DNA of 7,471 nt from Methanobacteriota archaeon (GTDB taxonomy: Archaea > Halobacteriota > Bog-38 > Methanoflorentales > Methanoflorentaceae), in contig JAJRBK010000188.1 of assembly GCA_028679495.1 (NCBI GenBank), positions 1 to 7,471 of the forward strand, written 5' to 3'. The notes under the pieces were generated by a model. It had not been told where the DNA came from and made no database searches. It worked only from the letters and a program-made list of their open reading frames with translations. A program made the translations under genes and the position numbers. This document shows positions 5,366 to 7,471 of the stretch, one piece after another (the first letter of the stretch is position 1; the number at the start of each line of letters is the position of its first letter).

Positions 5366-5836
5366 TTAGCCGTGTCTTGGGCGGTTTTTGTGCCCTATGT
5401 GTTCGACATAGCCCTTGAGGCCGCCAAGCAGTAGTGATAAAAGCTTCTGTGTGATAGCACTTATGGTGGCATTGCGATATTCAGATTCAGTCTCAGCAAA
5501 CACTTCGGTCGCAGAGACGATCGTCTTCGGTCCGAAGGGCGTGAAGTCGTAGGTCATAGTGCCTTGGGATCCGAGCACTTCGCCAGCGACAACAATTCGC
5601 CTTCCTGGAAGAACCTCTTGAACAAACGATCGGGTTGTTGCTTGAATGGGCGTAAAATCAGTCTTGTACTTAACAACAAAAGCGCCGCCCGGCGCCCAGA
5701 TGTTCCCCCCCGATATGCTGGTCACCCCTATTACAAAGGGATTCCATTCCCGCCAGCGATAGATGTCTGTGAACACGTCCCAAACGAGGTACACCGTAGC
5801 ACTTATAGCAACTGACGAGGAGACGCTTATCGGCAC
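5366..5836 (-). CDS. SRPBCC / START-like ligand-binding protein
   Basis: The 156-residue protein fits the polyketide cyclase/SRPBCC superfamily, a helix-grip fold with a deep hydrophobic pocket. The N-terminal pattern VAISATVYLVWDVFTDIYRW followed by REWNPFV (to residue 35) is the classical superfamily opening, in which a helix ends at the W-NP turn. Alternating strands follow (AFVVKYKTDFTPI, FVQEVLPGRRIVVAGEV, GTMTYDFTPFGPKTIVSATE), and then a long C-terminal helix at about 120-147. The ligand cannot be predicted. The start is a GTG at 5836; the only upstream room in frame is five codons before a stop, and none is a usual start. No ribosome binding site is visible. A TATA-like CTTATCT lies about 26 bases upstream on the minus strand, so a leaderless transcript is plausible. 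It may be cotranscribed with the flavodoxin gene 81 bases downstream. Confidence 0.85.
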   Translation of the reverse strand: MPISVSSSVAISATVYLVWDVFTDIYRWREWNPFVIGVTSISGGNIWAPGGAFVVKYKTDFTPIQATTRSFVQEVLPGRRIVVAGEVLGSQGTMTYDFTPFGPKTIVSATEVFAETESEYRNATISAITQKLLSLLLGGLKGYVEHIGHKNRPRHG

Positions 5837-5874
5837 AATCGATGATTGAAGTCAAAGGAGATAAGAGTTTTCCG

Positions 5875-6021
5875 CGTGTCAGCTTAAATGCCTCCAGTAA
5901 GCAGAAGCGACACGATAAGAGACACGCTCGCACGCTTAGGGCGCGAATGCAGATATTCACGTGTCGTGCCGGCACGCAGGATGGGGACGCTCGTTTAATG
6001 ACTAGAAATTATATACGTGTC
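5875..6021. promoter_or_regulatory. Cluster of CGTGTC/GACACG hexamers with a 12-bp palindrome
   Basis: In the divergent region between the SRPBCC and rubredoxin genes, the hexamer CGTGTC or its complement occurs at 5875, 5909, 5921, 5960 and 6016 (orientations +, -, -, +, +). I find only about five more copies in the rest of the window. The copy at 5960 is flanked by CACGTG (5958-5963) and runs into the perfect palindrome CGTGCCGGCACG at 5965-5976. The last copy overlaps the downstream edge of the probable rubredoxin TATA box. This looks like a transcription-factor binding region serving one or both genes. Confidence 0.45.
6009..6015 (+). promoter_or_regulatory. Probable TATA box of the rubredoxin gene
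   Basis: The core TTATATA, in context GAAATTATATACG, is centred about 41 bases before the GTG start. Initiation near 6037 gives a leader of about 15 bases carrying the AGGTGAT ribosome binding site at 6041-6047. Confidence 0.55.
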
Positions 6022-6052
6022 TGCAAAATACTGTGAATAAAGGTGATACACA

Positions 6053-6193
6053 GTGGAGAAATGGCAATGTACGGTTTGCGAATGGATCTATGACGAAGAG
6101 GTTGAAGGCGTTCCGTTTAGTGAACTGCCTGAAGACTGGGTTTGCCCCTCGTGTGGGGTCGACAAGTCATTTTTTGAAAAGATAAGCGACTAA
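6053..6193 (+). CDS. Rubredoxin, short-loop form
   Basis: A GTG at 6053 opens a 46-residue rubredoxin, a small one-iron electron carrier. The four iron ligands are Cys6 and Cys9 (CTVC) and Cys31 and Cys34 (CPSCG). The segment GVPFSELPEDWVCPSCGVDK (residues 19-38) is the classic rubredoxin second half. The spacing between the two cysteine pairs is 21 residues against 29 in typical 52-54-residue rubredoxins; a similar shortening is known from a 45-residue Desulfovibrio desulfuricans rubredoxin. The glycine that normally follows the first cysteine pair is Glu10 here. The start is fixed by AGGTGAT at 6041-6047, five bases upstream. The gene has its own probable promoter and is followed by T-tracts, so it appears to be monocistronic. 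In methanogens rubredoxin commonly passes electrons to oxygen- or peroxide-reducing enzymes; no such partner lies in this window. Confidence 0.95.
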   Translation: MEKWQCTVCEWIYDEEVEGVPFSELPEDWVCPSCGVDKSFFEKISD

Positions 6194-6244
6194 TCACGTT
6201 ATTGAGTCAGAGAACGTAAAAGGCAGCGTGGAAAGCAATTAAGC

Positions 6245-6293
6245 TTTTTTTGTGCGCAGTACTTTCTGCGCGTTCATTTTCCTGGTTTTTTTT
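6245..6293 (+). terminator. T-tracts and hairpin after the rubredoxin gene
   Basis: A T7 run at 6245-6251 is followed by a perfect 6-bp hairpin, GCGCAG (6254-6259) with CTGCGC (6266-6271) around TACTTT, and then by a T8 run at 6286-6293. Runs of T are the main archaeal termination signal, so two in tandem around a hairpin make an efficient stop for rubredoxin transcription likely. The 9-mer ATTAAGCTT occurs at 6238 and again at 6303, flanking this element. Confidence 0.6.
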
Positions 6294-6337
6294 CACGGCT
6301 TCATTAAGCTTGTATTCGCAGCAGGCTATCAGACAGA

Positions 6338-6345
6338 TTTATTAA
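6338..6345 (+). promoter_or_regulatory. Probable TATA box of the cbiA-like gene
   Basis: The core TTTATTAA is centred 27-28 bases before the ATG at 6369. That distance would start the transcript at or within a few bases of the ATG, giving a leaderless or nearly leaderless mRNA. A GTGAGG at 6360-6365 could act as a ribosome binding site if initiation is further upstream. Confidence 0.5.
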
Positions 6346-6368
6346 CTCATATAACTGCAGTGAGGAAT

Positions 6369-7471
6369 ATGAAGGGCCTCATGGTTGCGGGCACTCAAAG
6401 TGGCATCGGAAAGACCACGATCACTTTGGCAATTCTTAAAGCGCTTAAGGATGCTGGATACAAAGTCCAGTCCTGCAAAGTAGGTCCGGATTTTATCGAC
6501 CCGAGCCATCTGGAAAAGATTACTGGTTCACCGTGTTACAACCTCGATGCATTCATGATGGGGGAGGGGGGCGTACGACGAGAGCTAGCAAAATGTGACG
6601 CTGATTATGTCGTTATTGAGGGGGCAATGGGCCTTTATGATGGCATATCAAGCTGCGCCAAGATTGCAGATGTCGCTCACGTTCCCGTTGTGCTTGTCGT
6701 CGACGCAAGCGCCTCATCTGAGAGTGTGGCCGCAACAGCCCTCGGGTTTGTCAAATACCTCGCGTTTACGCCGTATACCACCACTATTGCTGGAGTGGTG
6801 GCGAACAAGGTAGGGAGCGAAAAACACGCAGCAAGTATTCGACAGGCGTTGCAAGCGGTGAACATTCCGCTGCTTGGCACAATAAGGAAAGATGCCCCTG
6901 GAATTCCCTCCCGTCACCTCGGGTTGTATATGGGGGATGAAACCACACTATCCTCCGACGCTTTACGATCGATTAGTGATTCCCTCGATATGGAACGTAT
7001 CCGTGCGCTTGCTGCTGAGATTACCAAGCACAGACCCCCTTATTTACACATTACGCACGAAGCAACTGTAGGAATCGCATATGACGAAGCGTTCTGCTTT
7101 TATTACCGATCAAATATCGATGCGTTGGAAAAGCGAGCAAATTTAGTCTTTTTTTCTCCGATACGCGACACTATGCCTGAGGTCGATGCGCTCTATTTTG
7201 GTGGCGGCTACCCGGAGCTTCACGCACTCAAGCTTGGTGAAAATCACAACTTGCTCGATGATGTCAGAGCAAGGGCTGCCGAGGGGATGCCTATCTATGG
7301 CGAGTGCGGAGGACTAATGTATCTTTCACGTTCACTCGCCTCTGTAGAGGGCACAACAACCCCTCTTGTAGGAGCATTGCCCGCCGATATCCAAATGAAG
7401 CCACGAAGACAAGCGCTCGGACACGCAGCCGGGAAGGCTCAAAGCGATTGCGCAATCGCTCGTGAAGGTGA
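6369..7471 (+). CDS. cbiA: Cobyrinate a,c-diamide synthase family protein (CbiA/CfbB), C-terminus beyond the window
   Basis: The frame is open for 367 codons to the right edge; family members run to about 450-480 residues, so roughly the last fifth is missing. These enzymes use ATP and glutamine to amidate the a and c acetate side chains of cobyrinate (CbiA, cobamide synthesis) or of Ni-sirohydrochlorin (CfbB, coenzyme F430 synthesis). The N-terminal ATP-binding domain shows the P-loop AGTQSGIGKTT (7-17), KVGPDFIDP (37-45), EGAMGLYDG (84-92) and IPSRHLGL (179-186). The C-terminal class I amidotransferase domain shows YFGGGYPELHA (276-286) and the nucleophile Cys313 in YGECGG. KVGPDFIDP and RRQALGH favour CbiA over the methanogen CfbB pattern (KVALDYIDP, from memory), so the symbol is tentative. 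Between GLYDG and PVVLVVD the protein is about six residues shorter than usual and lacks the common GSTA motif. Confidence 0.88.
   Translation, partial: MKGLMVAGTQSGIGKTTITLAILKALKDAGYKVQSCKVGPDFIDPSHLEKITGSPCYNLDAFMMGEGGVRRELAKCDADYVVIEGAMGLYDGISSCAKIADVAHVPVVLVVDASASSESVAATALGFVKYLAFTPYTTTIAGVVANKVGSEKHAASIRQALQAVNIPLLGTIRKDAPGIPSRHLGLYMGDETTLSSDALRSISDSLDMERIRALAAEITKHRPPYLHITHEATVGIAYDEAFCFYYRSNIDALEKRANLVFFSPIRDTMPEVDALYFGGGYPELHALKLGENHNLLDDVRARAAEGMPIYGECGGLMYLSRSLASVEGTTTPLVGALPADIQMKPRRQALGHAAGKAQSDCAIAREG

Noticed and set aside
5842..6036. 64-codon plus-strand frame in the divergent region before the rubredoxin gene
   Set aside because: It has no ribosome binding site, a low-complexity basic sequence, and overlaps the probable promoters of both flanking genes. 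Non-coding regulatory DNA explains the stretch better.

Overview
The window looks like a piece of an archaeal chromosome, most likely from a methanogen or a methanogen-related euryarchaeon of moderate GC content. The evidence is a tRNA gene without an encoded CCA end, several A/T-rich TATA-like elements about 25 bases before probable transcription starts, short or absent 5' leaders, GGAGG/GGTG-type ribosome binding sites, a protein resembling the methanogen-restricted DUF1894 family, and a corrin/tetrapyrrole amidase gene. I cannot name a species.

Left part (1-747): the 5' part of an acidic, unrecognised protein gene runs off the left edge on the minus strand. It opens with an in-frame 21-bp repeat that encodes a heptad. 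Just upstream on the same strand is a tRNA-Val(GAC) gene with its own probable promoter and a T5 terminator, followed by a 7-bp hairpin. About 300 bases without a gene separate it from the next operon.

Centre-left (748-2809): a plus-strand operon encodes an ABC-2 type transporter, made of a BcrA-like ATPase and a six-helix permease, followed by an unrecognised 80-residue protein. The ATPase and permease genes abut exactly (stop, then ATG). A probable bidirectional hairpin separates this operon from a convergent YecE/DUF72-family gene.

Centre-right (2810-5836): the YecE-like gene (minus) is divergent from a glutaredoxin-like gene (plus). Next come a DUF1894-like gene (plus) with a potentially structured leader, then a convergent minus-strand pair, a flavodoxin-domain protein and an SRPBCC-fold protein.

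Right part (5837-7471): a 216-base divergent region, rich in the hexamer CGTGTC/GACACG and holding a 12-bp perfect palindrome, precedes an unusually short rubredoxin gene (46 residues). A T-rich terminator region follows, and then an amidase gene of the CbiA/CfbB family that is open at the right edge.

The strongest theme is redox chemistry: glutaredoxin, flavodoxin-domain protein and rubredoxin lie within about 2.3 kb, beside a DUF1894-like gene and a cobamide/F430-type amidase gene. They are mostly separate transcription units, so a shared role is inferred from proximity alone. I found no CRISPR array, transposase, integrase or obvious defence system. The least explained items are the 80-residue third gene of the ABC operon, the acidic heptad-repeat protein at the left edge, and the regulatory-looking divergent region before the rubredoxin gene.
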